NCBI GenBank assembly: GCA_937920555.1
Contig: CAKZTM010000047.1
Coordinates: forward strand, 45,487 to 109,486
From: an uncultured Paracoccaceae bacterium
GTDB lineage: Bacteria; Pseudomonadota; Alphaproteobacteria; Rhodobacterales; Rhodobacteraceae
Direction of reading: 5' to 3'
DNA: 64,000 nucleotides
The position numbers and the translations under genes are program-made. The notes under the pieces are model-generated. The model saw only the letters and a list, made by a program, of their open reading frames with translations. It was not told where the DNA came from and made no database searches. Below, piece after piece: positions 34,424 through 43,485 of this stretch; positions within the stretch are counted from its first letter, which is position 1; every line of letters starts with the position of its first letter.

Positions 34424-34507
34424 TAAGGGTGACCTTGGCGAAATTGCCGATCCCGCGCTACCCGAAACTTGCGCTTTGGAAGTTCGGATTGCTGCTGATG
34501 TCCGCAC

Positions 34508-34547
34508 GCAAACAAAAGGGCCGCGCCTTTTCAGACGCGGCCCTCTT
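34508..34547 (-). terminator. intrinsic terminator after the FadL-like gene
   Basis: The stem GGGCCGCG/CGCGGCCC (34543-34536 with 34525-34518 on the minus strand) has a 10-nt loop and is followed by TTTTGTTTG. It lies 20 bp downstream of the FadL-like gene stop, which fits a Rho-independent terminator for that gene. Confidence 0.8.
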
Positions 34548-34564
34548 ATTGGGTCGCCCGTGGC

Positions 34565-35611
34565 TTACAAGGAGAAGCCGACTTTAAGGCCGAAGGCCAA
34601 GGCGGAGTTGTCAGAGAAATCCGCATTAATTGTGGTGGTGGCGTCGCCAACCATCACATAGCGCACTCCGCCGGTAACTTTCATATTGCCGCTTGTGTAG
34701 GTTCCGCCAAGAGCCAACGATGTAAAGCCGTCTGTCGGACCAAGATTGCCGACCGGCGCACCGCTGCTGGGCTCATGTGAAACTGAAAGGGCTCCTGACC
34801 ATGTTTCAGAGAATTTACGGCCAACACCAAGGTTGAAGGTGGTGGTTGAATCTGAATAGGACACCAATGGACCACCCGAAACACCCAAAAACCCGGCGGG
34901 GCTGATGTCGAACTCGCTCCAATCCACCCAGTGGACAGAACCAAAGACAAGGGTGTCGGCTGCAATGCCGGTTTGGAAATCAAGCGTGATCGACTGAGGC
35001 AGCGTCACATCCGTGACGGAGGCCGGAGCGACGTTTTCTGTGGTGTCGATCTCAAAGTCCATGGAAGACCGGTAGGTTAGCGCCGCTCTAAGCGCAATTT
35101 CTGGGCGCTCATAGGCGGCTCCGACAAGATAACCGTAGCTCCGAGTATTACCGCCTTGGGCCTGATATCCAGAACTCAATTGCACTTCCATTTCCAACGA
35201 GTGGGAGCTTAGCCCGCCATAAAGGCTCATCCCGCCATCAAGCTGGTATTTTGCCATTGCTGACAGGCCCAAACTGCTCAACGTCGCGTTCGACCCCGCA
35301 AGCGCGTACCCGGTGCCAGCTGGGTAATCCACATCGGCACCGAAATATTGCCCCGCAACCACGGCCACGTCCCATTTTCCGCCGTAGTCCCATTTGTAGC
35401 CGCCATTGACCACGGAATAGCTCGGGGACACGTCGCCAGAGGATACGCCCAGCGTTCCGCTTACATCGGGGCTGACAGTACCAATTGAGAATTCAGCATA
35501 TCTGCCGTCCTCGAATAGAATTTGCGGGGACACGATGGCGCGCTCAATACCGCCGGAATACGCAGCTTGGGCACAAAAAACTGCGGCACTCGCGAGTAGA
35601 ATTTTCTTCAT
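34565..35611 (-). CDS. outer membrane protein transport protein (OmpP1/FadL family)
   Basis: The 348-residue protein has a signal peptide (about 1-19, ending AAYSGG) and a pattern of amphipathic beta-strands ending in a C-terminal Phe-containing strand (ALAFGLKVGFSL). A conserved FadL-type pattern appears in the first strands (GIERAIVSPQILFEDGRYAEFSIG). FadL proteins admit long-chain fatty acids or hydrophobic compounds through the outer membrane. Its own terminator follows; the upstream 156 bp region holds no gene. Confidence 0.85.
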   Translation of the reverse strand: MKKILLASAAVFCAQAAYSGGIERAIVSPQILFEDGRYAEFSIGTVSPDVSGTLGVSSGDVSPSYSVVNGGYKWDYGGKWDVAVVAGQYFGADVDYPAGTGYALAGSNATLSSLGLSAMAKYQLDGGMSLYGGLSSHSLEMEVQLSSGYQAQGGNTRSYGYLVGAAYERPEIALRAALTYRSSMDFEIDTTENVAPASVTDVTLPQSITLDFQTGIAADTLVFGSVHWVDWSEFDISPAGFLGVSGGPLVSYSDSTTTFNLGVGRKFSETWSGALSVSHEPSSGAPVGNLGPTDGFTSLALGGTYTSGNMKVTGGVRYVMVGDATTTINADFSDNSALAFGLKVGFSL

Positions 35612-35767
35612 TTAGACCTCCCAGTCAGCCTTTTATCGTTGTTTTTTCAACAGGTAGTCGCGGCTTGATAAATCGGTCAACCGGCGACCTTACGTCATTT
35701 ATGACCCAATTTGGATCATTTGGGGAATTAAAATACCTGAATTAGGGAAAAAGATGCGTATTGAGAC

Positions 35768-36658
35768 TTAACTGCTGCGCGCGGCTGATCTTTGGCGGTG
35801 CTGCTCGGCGCGAACATTTAGCAAGTTTCCCGCAAGTATGATTGCCCCGCCCACAAAGACGGCGGCCACGATAGGCTCGTCGTAAAGCAGCATGCCAACA
35901 AGCGCCATTATAGGCAGTCTTATGAACTCCATGGGCGACACAATCGTAGCCGGCGCGGCTCCAAGTGCTGAGGTTAGGCAATAATGGGCAGTGAGGCCGC
36001 AGACCCCCACCACAATCAACCAAGGGCCCGAGGTGGCGCTGGGCAAAGGAATGCCGCCGGGCAAGGAAAAGACAAACCCAAATAGAGCCTGCATCAGCGT
36101 CATCCAGAATAACACACAAAGAACCGTGTCTACCGCCATGATTTTCTTGGTGAAAATGGTGTTGAGCGCAAAACCTATCGCGGCTCCCAAACCAGCCGCG
36201 TGCCCAAGACTGAGCGGCGCCACGCCCGGTTGGGCTACGATCAGCACACCGATGAAACCAAGAAGTGCAGCGAGGATGCGCCAGCGTGTCATCACCTCGG
36301 ACAAAAGCAGCGGGGCCAGTAAAGCCACAAAGATCGGGTTGGTAAATTCAAGAGCAACCAACTGTGAAAGCGGGATCACCGCGATGCCGTAAAACCAGAA
36401 ATTCTGCGCGGTGAAATGGACCACATTACGTTTGATATGTTGATCAAACCGGCTCGTTCTGACTTGGTCAAAGCCCTTGGCACTACGCCATATCAAAAGG
36501 CACACAATCGCAAACCCGATGATGGATCTGTAGAGCATCAGCTCGAACGTATTCATCTCAACATATAAGGCGCGCCCGGCCACGGCCATCGCCGAGAAGG
36601 ACGCGGCGGCGCCGAGCATCCAGACAAGTGCAAGCAATGGGCGGGAGGTGTCGCTCAT
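35768..36658 (-). CDS. EamA/DMT family transporter
   Basis: This 296-residue protein has ten helices and is the second EamA permease of the window, not close to the first in sequence. It has the first-repeat end ALEFTNPIFVALLAPLLLSEV, second-repeat FALNTIFTKKIM and TAHYCLTSALGAAPATIVSPMEF. The ATG at 36658 is chosen because the longer frame adds a non-hydrophobic stretch. The substrate is unknown. Confidence 0.88.
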   Translation of the reverse strand: MSDTSRPLLALVWMLGAAASFSAMAVAGRALYVEMNTFELMLYRSIIGFAIVCLLIWRSAKGFDQVRTSRFDQHIKRNVVHFTAQNFWFYGIAVIPLSQLVALEFTNPIFVALLAPLLLSEVMTRWRILAALLGFIGVLIVAQPGVAPLSLGHAAGLGAAIGFALNTIFTKKIMAVDTVLCVLFWMTLMQALFGFVFSLPGGIPLPSATSGPWLIVVGVCGLTAHYCLTSALGAAPATIVSPMEFIRLPIMALVGMLLYDEPIVAAVFVGGAIILAGNLLNVRAEQHRQRSAARSS

Positions 36659-36765
36659 CGCGCGACTTAATCCTGCCGCTAGAGTGGGTGCAAGCAACTT
36701 ATGACGAGACGTTGAAATTCTGCGCCTGTTGTAGTGTGATGGCGCGGCCGAAGAGTGGAGGGCTC

Positions 36766-37101
36766 ATGAATTTTGTATTGCTGATTTTGGTTTGTTTGGT
36801 CGTGGGTGTGGTGCTTTCTGCGGCTGTTCGTCGGGTGCAAATGCGTAACACACGGCTGGCCTTGGCCGATGATTTGGCCGGATCAATTCTGGCCGGCGCT
36901 CCAGATGGAGCTAACCGCCAGCAACTCGCAGATATCCTGAAGTCTTGGGATCAGTTGAGCGCCACCCGACAGGAAGCCTTGTTGGCCCACCTAAAAGCCC
37001 ATCCAAGGTTGGAAGGGGCCGATCTGACAGATGAGGCGACCCGCACCCGCTTGTTTCAAGAGCTTTTAGGGATTTCCCTGAGCAAATCTCCGGAAAAGTA
37101 A
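36766..37101 (+). CDS. small membrane-anchored hypothetical protein
   Basis: The 111-residue protein starts at an ATG with GGAGG 4-8 nt upstream. It has one N-terminal helix (about 3-24), then a charged, helical cytoplasmic part with LADILKSWDQLSATRQEALLAHL. I do not recognise a family. It is followed 3 bp later by the convergent monooxygenase gene. Confidence 0.6.
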   Translation: MNFVLLILVCLVVGVVLSAAVRRVQMRNTRLALADDLAGSILAGAPDGANRQQLADILKSWDQLSATRQEALLAHLKAHPRLEGADLTDEATRTRLFQELLGISLSKSPEK

Positions 37102-37104
37102 GGT

Positions 37105-37380
37105 CTACTCTTCGGTTTTGTGGAAATCGCGTGCCAATCCTTGGGATTGCAGCCCCCAAGGGCTGGATTTTGTGCGGGTTTGGTGATGCTCAAAAGCGGC
37201 GGCATCGGTGAAAGCCTCGTCCAGATGGAAAACTTCCGGGTTGCCGCTGTCTTTCGTGATGTCGAATTTGAGATTGCCCGGTTCCGCGCGACTTGCAGCA
37301 ATGTGATCATCCAGAAGTGGCAGAAACCTCGGCTGTTGGTCCACAGGGATGATTATTGTTCCAGTTAATTTAATAGTCAT
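37105..37380 (-). CDS. antibiotic biosynthesis monooxygenase (ABM/YgiN-like) protein
   Basis: This 91-residue ferredoxin-like ABM domain protein contains RFLPLLDDHIAASRAEPGN and VFHLDEAFTDAAAFEHHQTR, the pattern of YgiN-type quinol monooxygenases and haem or polyketide-acting relatives. It lacks any cofactor-binding motif, as usual. The physiological substrate is unknown. Confidence 0.82.
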   Translation of the reverse strand: MTIKLTGTIIIPVDQQPRFLPLLDDHIAASRAEPGNLKFDITKDSGNPEVFHLDEAFTDAAAFEHHQTRTKSSPWGLQSQGLARDFHKTEE

Positions 37381-37460
37381 TTGAATGCCCTGCGCCGTTT
37401 ACGATTATTTATGATTGCGCGCCTATTCAATGGCCTCATTTAACGCAAAATGGGTTTTGA

Positions 37461-37544
37461 ATGTTTATCAACGCGCTTCAGATTATGCTTTCACTTTATG
37501 CAGTTATCACGGTCACACTAATAGGTGTCGGCTTGTTGACCTAA
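37461..37544 (+). CDS. possible small hydrophobic protein (27 residues)
   Basis: This open frame begins MFINALQIML and runs into one predicted membrane helix ending LIGVGLLT. It ends one base before the convergent guaA stop. The upstream GGGTTTTGA is a weak ribosome binding site. Only hydrophobic continuity and position argue for it; a chance frame remains likely. Confidence 0.25.
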   Translation: MFINALQIMLSLYAVITVTLIGVGLLT

Positions 37545-37545
37545 C

Positions 37546-39102
37546 CTACTCCCACTCAATGGTGCCCGGCGGCTTTGACGTGATGTCATAGGTGACACGG
37601 TTGATGCCTTCGACCTCATTGATAATGCGGGTTGCGGTTTCGCCAAGGAATTCGTGGCTAAAGGGATAATAATCGGCGGTCATACCATCCACTGAGGTGA
37701 CCGCGCGCAAGGCCAGCGCAAAATCATAGGTCCGCCCGTCGCCCATCACACCCACGGTTTTAACCGGCAAGATAGCGGCATAGGCTTGCCAAATTTCATC
37801 GTAAAGCCCGTGTTTGCGGATTTGATCGATATAGACCGCATCTGCTTTGCGCAAAATTTCCAACTTGGGGCGGGTGATCTCGCCGGGGCAGCGGATAGCA
37901 AGGCCCGGGCCGGGGAAGGGATGTCGCTTGATAAAACTGTCTGGCAGACCCAGTTCGCGACCCAACGCGCGAACCTCGTCCTTGAATAGCTCGCGCAATG
38001 GCTCGACCAGCTTCATGCCCATTTTTTCGGGCAATCCGCCCACATTGTGATGGCTCTTGATAGTTTCAGAGGGACCGCCGGAGAAACTCACACTTTCAAT
38101 CACGTCGGGATAAAGCGTGCCTTGAGCCAAGAATTTCGCACCCAAGGGCTTTGCATGTTTTTCAAACACATCAATGAAGAGTTTACCGATGACTTTACGC
38201 TTGGTTTCTGGGTCCGATTGGCCGTCTAACTGGCCCAAGAAAAGCTCCGTCTCATCTGCGTGGATCAGTGGCAGATGATAGTGATCGCGGAACATTGTGA
38301 CCACTTCCGTGGCCTCATTTTGCCGCAAAAGACCGTGGTCCACAAAGACACAGGTTAACTGATCACCGATGGCTTCATGGATCAAAACCGCCGCAACTGA
38401 GCTGTCCACGCCGCCCGATAAAGCGCAAATCACCTGTTCGGAGCCGACCTGATCGCGGATGGTTTGGATGGCTTGCTCGCGGTAAGCCCCCATGGTCCAA
38501 TCGCCTGAAAACCCAGCAAGTTTTACGAAATTCTCGTAAAGCTTCGCGCCATTTGGGGTGTGATGAACTTCGGGGTGAAACTGGACCGCAAAGAAATTGC
38601 GTGCCGTGTCGGCCACGATCGCGTAAGGCGCATTGGGGGAGGTGCCATAGACCTCGAAGCCCGGTGCCAGTTTGGCCACGTTGTCGCCGTGGGACATCCA
38701 GACCTGCTCGCGATTCCCTGAAAACCAACCGGCCAGAAGTGCCAGTGACTGTTCGGAAGGTGTCACATAAGCGCGTCCGAACTCAGCGGTTCCATGCCCG
38801 CGGTCAACCTCGCCGCCAAGCTGCTGCATCATCACTTGTTGGCCGTAGCAAATTCCCAACACCGGCAGGCCCATCTGAAAAAGCGCATCCGGTGCCCGCG
38901 GGGAGCCTTCATCCAAAACACTGCAAGGGCCACCCGATAGGATAATCGCTTTGGGCCCGAAATCGCGGATAAAGTCTTCCGTGACCGCATTGAACGGGTG
39001 AATTTCGCAATAAACATTGAGCTCGCGAAGCCTGCGCGCAATGAGTTGCGTCACTTGAGAGCCAAAGTCGATGATGAGGAGTTTTTCGTGTGTCGCTGTC
39101 AT
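37546..39102 (-). CDS. guaA: GMP synthase (glutamine-hydrolysing)
   Basis: This 518-residue enzyme has an N-terminal class I glutamine amidotransferase (nucleophile in GICYGQQ, HPEVHHT) and an ATP pyrophosphatase domain with [12 protein letters not shown], followed by a dimerisation domain ending KPPGTIEWE. It converts XMP to GMP. The upstream SDR gene ends 38 bp before its start on the same strand, so the two may be co-transcribed. Confidence 0.98.
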   Translation of the reverse strand: MTATHEKLLIIDFGSQVTQLIARRLRELNVYCEIHPFNAVTEDFIRDFGPKAIILSGGPCSVLDEGSPRAPDALFQMGLPVLGICYGQQVMMQQLGGEVDRGHGTAEFGRAYVTPSEQSLALLAGWFSGNREQVWMSHGDNVAKLAPGFEVYGTSPNAPYAIVADTARNFFAVQFHPEVHHTPNGAKLYENFVKLAGFSGDWTMGAYREQAIQTIRDQVGSEQVICALSGGVDSSVAAVLIHEAIGDQLTCVFVDHGLLRQNEATEVVTMFRDHYHLPLIHADETELFLGQLDGQSDPETKRKVIGKLFIDVFEKHAKPLGAKFLAQGTLYPDVIESVSFSGGPSETIKSHHNVGGLPEKMGMKLVEPLRELFKDEVRALGRELGLPDSFIKRHPFPGPGLAIRCPGEITRPKLEILRKADAVYIDQIRKHGLYDEIWQAYAAILPVKTVGVMGDGRTYDFALALRAVTSVDGMTADYYPFSHEFLGETATRIINEVEGINRVTYDITSKPPGTIEWE

Positions 39103-39140
39103 GGGCTTCTGTTAGCGGCCCCGGACCGGCTCTTCAAGGG

Positions 39141-39875
39141 TCAGACGTGCTGGCCGCCATTTACCTCAATTTCCGTCCCTGAAATGTAAGAGGATTTGTC
39201 CGAACACAAAAAGTAGATCGCGTCGGCCACCTCTATGGGTTGGCCCAGCCTGCGCAGCGGAAGCGTGTTAACGATCTTATCAGTGCCCGGCGAGAGGATC
39301 GCAGTTTCCACTTCGCCCGGCGCAAGTGCGTTGACACGCACCCCCAGAGGGCCGAAATCATGAGCCATTTCACGGGTGAGAGCAGCCAGCGCGGCCTTAG
39401 ACGTGGCATAAGCCGCCCCTGCGAAGGGGTGCACACGCACGCCTGCAATGGATGTCACATTCACCACAGCACCTTTCGCAGCCGCCAATTCATCCTTGAG
39501 GCCCCGTGCCAGCACAACCGAGGCAAAGAAATTGACATGGAACACTTGGCCCCATGTAGAAAGGTCTGTGTCCAATGTGCTCAGACGCGCGCCATTTTCA
39601 CCCTTGGGCGAGATGCCGGCATTATTCACGAGCGCATGTAGCTTCTGGCCGCGCAGCATGGCTTTAACCTTGTCGATTGCAGCTATCGTCTGCTTTGGGT
39701 CCGCCAGATCAACCTGCAAATGATTGTCCGCACCACCGGGCCAAGGGCAACGCTCATCAAAGGGCTGCCGCGAGCAGGAAATGACCCGCCACCCCTCGGA
39801 GGAGAATCGTTTGACGGTCGCATGGCCAATCCCGCGACTGGCACCGGTCAGAAGAAGTGTCGGTTGTTCGGGCAT
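39141..39875 (-). CDS. SDR family oxidoreductase
   Basis: This 244-residue classical SDR has LTGASRGIGHAT at the cofactor site, NNAGISPKG, a Ser in VNVTSIAGV, the catalytic YATSK, and C-terminal SSYISGTEIEVNGGQHV. The substrate is unknown. The ATG at 39875 is used, and an upstream extension is not family-like. It lies just upstream of guaA and diverges from the MttB-like gene over 169 bp. Confidence 0.9.
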   Translation of the reverse strand: MPEQPTLLLTGASRGIGHATVKRFSSEGWRVISCSRQPFDERCPWPGGADNHLQVDLADPKQTIAAIDKVKAMLRGQKLHALVNNAGISPKGENGARLSTLDTDLSTWGQVFHVNFFASVVLARGLKDELAAAKGAVVNVTSIAGVRVHPFAGAAYATSKAALAALTREMAHDFGPLGVRVNALAPGEVETAILSPGTDKIVNTLPLRRLGQPIEVADAIYFLCSDKSSYISGTEIEVNGGQHV

Positions 39876-40044
39876 GATCTTGGGTCCATTGCTGATATTT
39901 CGGACGAGAATACACAATCTTAGCTGCCTTTGGCCCGCCATGTCGCGGATGGGTGGTCGCTGGCCGCTTATGGCTTAAACTGGGGCGCGTTGTTGGTTTA
40001 TGCAAAGACCACAAAGTTTCTGACATATTATCAAGGGGACGGCT

Positions 40045-41595
40045 ATGGCTGAGATGGAGCAAACCGCAGGACGCAGACGGCGTGGCGGCGGTGGTGCATC
40101 GCGGCGGGCCGAGCGCACGGCACATCGGATTGAATTTGCCAAATACATTGAGCGCCAGGTTCCCAATTTTGAAGTCCTCAACGCAGAAGCGGTCGAAATA
40201 ATCGAGGCGAATGCAGACCTCGTCCTTGAGCAGATTGGCGTTAATTTCCCCGAGCAGCCTGATGCTTTGAAAATGTGGAAAGACGCCGGCGCTGATGTGA
40301 AGGGTGAACGGGTCCATATTCCGCGTGGACTTGCGCGCGAGCTTTGCAAAACGGCCCCTTCCTCTTACACGCAACTGGCGCGTGACCCGGCCAAAAATGT
40401 TGTGATTGGCGGCAAGAATTTGGTGTTGGCTCCGGTTTACGGGCCGCCCTTTGTGCGCGATCTGGAGGGCGGGCGCCGATACGCGACAATGGATGATTTC
40501 GAGAAGTTTGTGAAATTGACCTACATGTCAAAATGGTTGCACCATTCCGGCGGTACAGTTTGCGAGCCCACAGATGTTGCTGTGAACAAGCGCCACCTTG
40601 ATATGTTGCTGGCCCATATGACGCTGTCGGACAAGCCGTTTATGGGGTCGGTCACGGAGCCATCACGGGCACAGGACTCTGTGGATATGTGCAAAATCCT
40701 CTTTGGGGAAGAGGCCGCCACAACCAACACTTACATGACGTCGCTGATTAATGTGAACTCTCCGCTGACCTTTGACGCCACCATGATGGGCGCATTGGAG
40801 ATTTACGCCCGCAACAATCAGGCCGCCATCGTGTCACCGTTCATTGTTGGCGGTGCCATGTCGCCGGTCACGGTTGCAGGGACGTTAACGCAAGTCTTGG
40901 CCGAAGCCATGACCGGGATTGCCTATTCGCAAATGGTGCGTCCCGGTGCGCCGGTGATTTTTGGTGCTTTTGTGGCGTCTATTGATATGAATTCGGGTGC
41001 GCCTACGTTTGGCACGCCGGAGGCCTCCAAAATTCTCTATGGCGCTGGGCAGTTGGCCCGCCGTTTGAACTTGCCGTTCCGTTCGGGGGGCGCACTTTGC
41101 GGCTCAAAACTCCCCGATGCTCAGGCGGCCTATGAGACGGCCAATACGTTGAATGCGGCCCTTCTGGGCGGTGTGAACTTCATGCTCCATGCCGCCGGTT
41201 GGTTAGAGGGTGGTCTGGTCTCCTCATTTGAGAAATTTGTGCTTGATGCCGACCAGTTAGGGGTTTTGCATTCGTTGGCAGGTGGCGTTGACCTGTCCGA
41301 ATCTGGGCAAGCCATAAGCGCCATTGAAGAAGTGGGCCCGGGCGGGCATTTTCTAGGATGTGCCCACACTCAAGCCAATTTTAAAGATGCGTTCTGGCGG
41401 ACCAATGTGCTGGATTACAAGCCCTTCGAGCAATGGTCCGAAGAGGGCGGTAAGGACAGCGTGGTCTTGGCCCACCAGAAAGTGAAGCACGAGCTGGAGA
41501 ATTATCAAAAGCCGGCTATCGATCCCGGTGCGGAAGAGGCGCTCAGGAACTTCGTTAACGAAAAGAAAGCCTCCGAACCTGATGCGTTCGCATGA
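40045..41595 (+). CDS. trimethylamine methyltransferase (MttB) family protein without pyrrolysine
   Basis: The 516-residue protein resembles MttB from start to end, with a basic N-terminus (RRRRGGGGASRR). It keeps the family stretch NTYMTSLINVNSPLTFDATMMGALEIYA and PFIVGGAMSPVTVAG. Methanogen MttB uses an in-frame TAG read as pyrrolysine; the frame here is open without internal stop, so it belongs to the non-Pyl group that demethylates glycine betaine, carnitine or related quaternary amines with a corrinoid protein. No corrinoid protein or activase gene is visible nearby. AAGGGGAC precedes the start. Confidence 0.9.
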   Translation: MAEMEQTAGRRRRGGGGASRRAERTAHRIEFAKYIERQVPNFEVLNAEAVEIIEANADLVLEQIGVNFPEQPDALKMWKDAGADVKGERVHIPRGLARELCKTAPSSYTQLARDPAKNVVIGGKNLVLAPVYGPPFVRDLEGGRRYATMDDFEKFVKLTYMSKWLHHSGGTVCEPTDVAVNKRHLDMLLAHMTLSDKPFMGSVTEPSRAQDSVDMCKILFGEEAATTNTYMTSLINVNSPLTFDATMMGALEIYARNNQAAIVSPFIVGGAMSPVTVAGTLTQVLAEAMTGIAYSQMVRPGAPVIFGAFVASIDMNSGAPTFGTPEASKILYGAGQLARRLNLPFRSGGALCGSKLPDAQAAYETANTLNAALLGGVNFMLHAAGWLEGGLVSSFEKFVLDADQLGVLHSLAGGVDLSESGQAISAIEEVGPGGHFLGCAHTQANFKDAFWRTNVLDYKPFEQWSEEGGKDSVVLAHQKVKHELENYQKPAIDPGAEEALRNFVNEKKASEPDAFA

Positions 41596-41888
41596 TGTGC
41601 ATCTGTGTCGCTTTGGCGCAAAACGCGAACCTCTTCGACGATAGCTGACAGTGCTAAAATATGGCGCTTTACATTGTAATCCGCCGAGCGTGAGCGGCGG
41701 TCCCAATCCATGTCGCTTTCTTTTTCAAGCAGATATTTGACGATCGCTCTTTGATCCATGCCCACCGTTGAGGCAAGCAATGACCTGAGATGTCTGGAGC
41801 GACGATATTTGCGCGCACCATACCGTGCGGCGGCGATCAAGAGACGGGGGCGCTGCAACTCTTGCAGGACTGTTTCAATATGGGGCAT
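41505..41888 (-). CDS. DUF6477-type family protein
   Basis: The 127-residue basic protein has the start pattern LQRPRLLIAAARYGARKYRRSRHLR and the segment DYNVKRHILALSAIVEEVR, as in DUF6477 proteins that seem restricted to Rhodobacterales. It is divergent from the DUF6456 gene, the arrangement expected for this pair. The stop at 41505 lies inside the MttB-like gene on the opposite strand (91 bp overlap), which is unusual and may mean the true C-terminus is shorter or the overlap is real. Confidence 0.65.
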   Translation of the reverse strand: MPHIETVLQELQRPRLLIAAARYGARKYRRSRHLRSLLASTVGMDQRAIVKYLLEKESDMDWDRRSRSADYNVKRHILALSAIVEEVRVLRQSDTDAHHANASGSEAFFSLTKFLSASSAPGSIAGF

Positions 41889-42086
41889 CGGCTATTCCTT
41901 GAAATGCGAATGCATCTATAAAATACAACCTATGAGGGTGTTGCGCTCTGCTGAAGATCAGCGTTCGCAGCCGTGAGTCATTGTTTTATCGAGGTAATTG
42001 GGAGGTTTGGGCGGATTTTAAGACTCTGTTTACAATACAACTTTAGGTAGAATTTTACTGAAAATAAACGTATTATAGGTGTCTCA

Positions 42087-43235
42087 ATGCCCCCAAGCAC
42101 CACCCTACTAGACTGTACCCCACTGTCCGCGTCATCTGCAGAAATCCAGCCCAAGTGGATCTCTGCTCCCATGTCCCAGTATCTACAGCATGTGTGTCTT
42201 GGTGTGCCCATCCGAGAACTGGCCAGACGTTCTGGCTGTCATGCGTCTACCATCCTTCGACAGGTCCGAAAAATTGAATCAGACCGCGACGATCCGTTGA
42301 AGGATGAGGCGCTTGAGCGTCTCTCGGCGTCCTATTTTGCGTTTGTAAAAAAGTCCCCCAATCATACGGAGCAAGAAATGTCATCAGTTGCCGCGCGTGT
42401 TTTAGTAGAGAATGAAAATGTTGTTGAGAAAGAGGCGCGGCGTATTCTGCGTCGTTTGTGCGAATCCCATGCGTTCCTTTTAGTTTCTCCAGAGATGGAG
42501 AAAGCCGCAGTTTTTCGGGAGACCGTCCCGGGGCGGCGCAATAAAATAGCAGTTGTTGATCGCGAAATTGCCCAAGTTTTCGCCGTCAAAGACTGGATCG
42601 AAGGCAAGCAAGCTGGTCGCATTGGTATCTATAAGATCACCAATGTGGGTAAGCTCGCACTCAAACGTCTTTTGGCTGAGGACACCAAGAGCCGTAAATC
42701 AAGCTCTGCCTATTCCGAAGTGTCGTCACCGTTTCAAGATCAACATCGGGATTTCGGGACGCGCAATGTGGCGGGCGAAGATGGCGTGCGCAAGCTGCGC
42801 TACAATCTCTCCGAAAGTCCGATCACCGCATTGTCGCGCAAGAAAGGCCCCGATGGTGCACCCTATATTTTGCCCGAACATGTCGCGGCTGGTGAACGGC
42901 TTCGGGAAGATTTTGAACTGGCTCAGATGGGCCCCCGCGTCACGCAAAACTGGGAAAACTTCCTGACCGCATCCACCCGCGGCGGGCCGGTTGGCTCCGG
43001 TGATGGGGCGGATGGCGCTTCGCGTGCCCGCGATCGGGTGGCAAAAGCGCTCAAGGATTTGGGGCCGGGTTTGGCGGACGTGGCATTTCGGTGCTGTTGT
43101 TTTCTTGAAGGTCTAGAGACAGCGGAAAAGCGTCTTGGCTGGTCCGCCCGCGCAGGCAAAGTTGTGCTGCGCATTGCCTTGCAGCGGTTGGCCGAGCATT
43201 ACGAGAACTCAACCGACAGCCGTTTGATCGGCTAA
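42087..43235 (+). CDS. DUF6456-type helix-turn-helix regulator
   Basis: The 382-residue protein has an N-terminal HTH with IRELARRSGCHASTILRQVRKIE (about residues 45-67), a middle linker region and a C-terminal domain with LREDFELAQMGPRVTQNW and LPEHVAAGERL, the pattern of the DUF6456 family. It likely binds DNA. The ATG at 42087 has AGGTG 6 nt upstream; a later ATG at 42171 would remove 28 residues without losing the HTH. It diverges from the DUF6477 gene over 198 bp of AT-rich DNA and has its own terminator. Confidence 0.75.
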   Translation: MPPSTTLLDCTPLSASSAEIQPKWISAPMSQYLQHVCLGVPIRELARRSGCHASTILRQVRKIESDRDDPLKDEALERLSASYFAFVKKSPNHTEQEMSSVAARVLVENENVVEKEARRILRRLCESHAFLLVSPEMEKAAVFRETVPGRRNKIAVVDREIAQVFAVKDWIEGKQAGRIGIYKITNVGKLALKRLLAEDTKSRKSSSAYSEVSSPFQDQHRDFGTRNVAGEDGVRKLRYNLSESPITALSRKKGPDGAPYILPEHVAAGERLREDFELAQMGPRVTQNWENFLTASTRGGPVGSGDGADGASRARDRVAKALKDLGPGLADVAFRCCCFLEGLETAEKRLGWSARAGKVVLRIALQRLAEHYENSTDSRLIG

Positions 43236-43275
43236 AAAGGGCGCACAGCCTTATATTCTCACAATTTTTTGACTT

Positions 43276-43316
43276 AAAGTCGCGCCGCAAAACCCATGTG
43301 GCGCGACTTTTTTTTT
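43276..43316 (+). terminator. intrinsic terminator after the DUF6456 gene
   Basis: A perfect 11-bp stem, AAAGTCGCGCC (43276-43286) with GGCGCGACTTT (43300-43310), is followed by a T9 run. It is a strong Rho-independent terminator 40 bp after the gene stop. Confidence 0.9.
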
Positions 43317-43434
43317 GGATTTTCCCATTCGTTGATATTGGGTCCCAGCTTTTGGTGGATTTCGAAATTTGTTCCCGGTTTCGAGATAGTAAGTCGAATA
43401 TATTCCCAATATAACCGCCGGTCATTGCGGCATG

Positions 43435-43451
43435 ATAGGAAAATTTCCTAT
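43435..43451. promoter_or_regulatory. 17-bp palindrome in front of cysG, probable operator
   Basis: ATAGGAAAATTTCCTAT has perfect 8-bp arms around a central A and lies 35 bp before the cysG start; it overlaps TATATA-like -10 sequence. The position at the head of the sulfate-assimilation operon suggests a repressor or activator site. The TAGGAA/TTCCTA core recalls sites of Rrf2-type regulators, but the regulator is not known. Confidence 0.55.
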
Positions 43452-43485
43452 ATAGAGTGTATTCAACACTACCATGGACGGACCT

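Noticed and set aside
41505..41595. Antisense part of the DUF6477 gene as a reason to shorten mttB
   Set aside because: The mttB frame is family-like to the end; the overlap is more likely due to the DUF6477 C-terminus.
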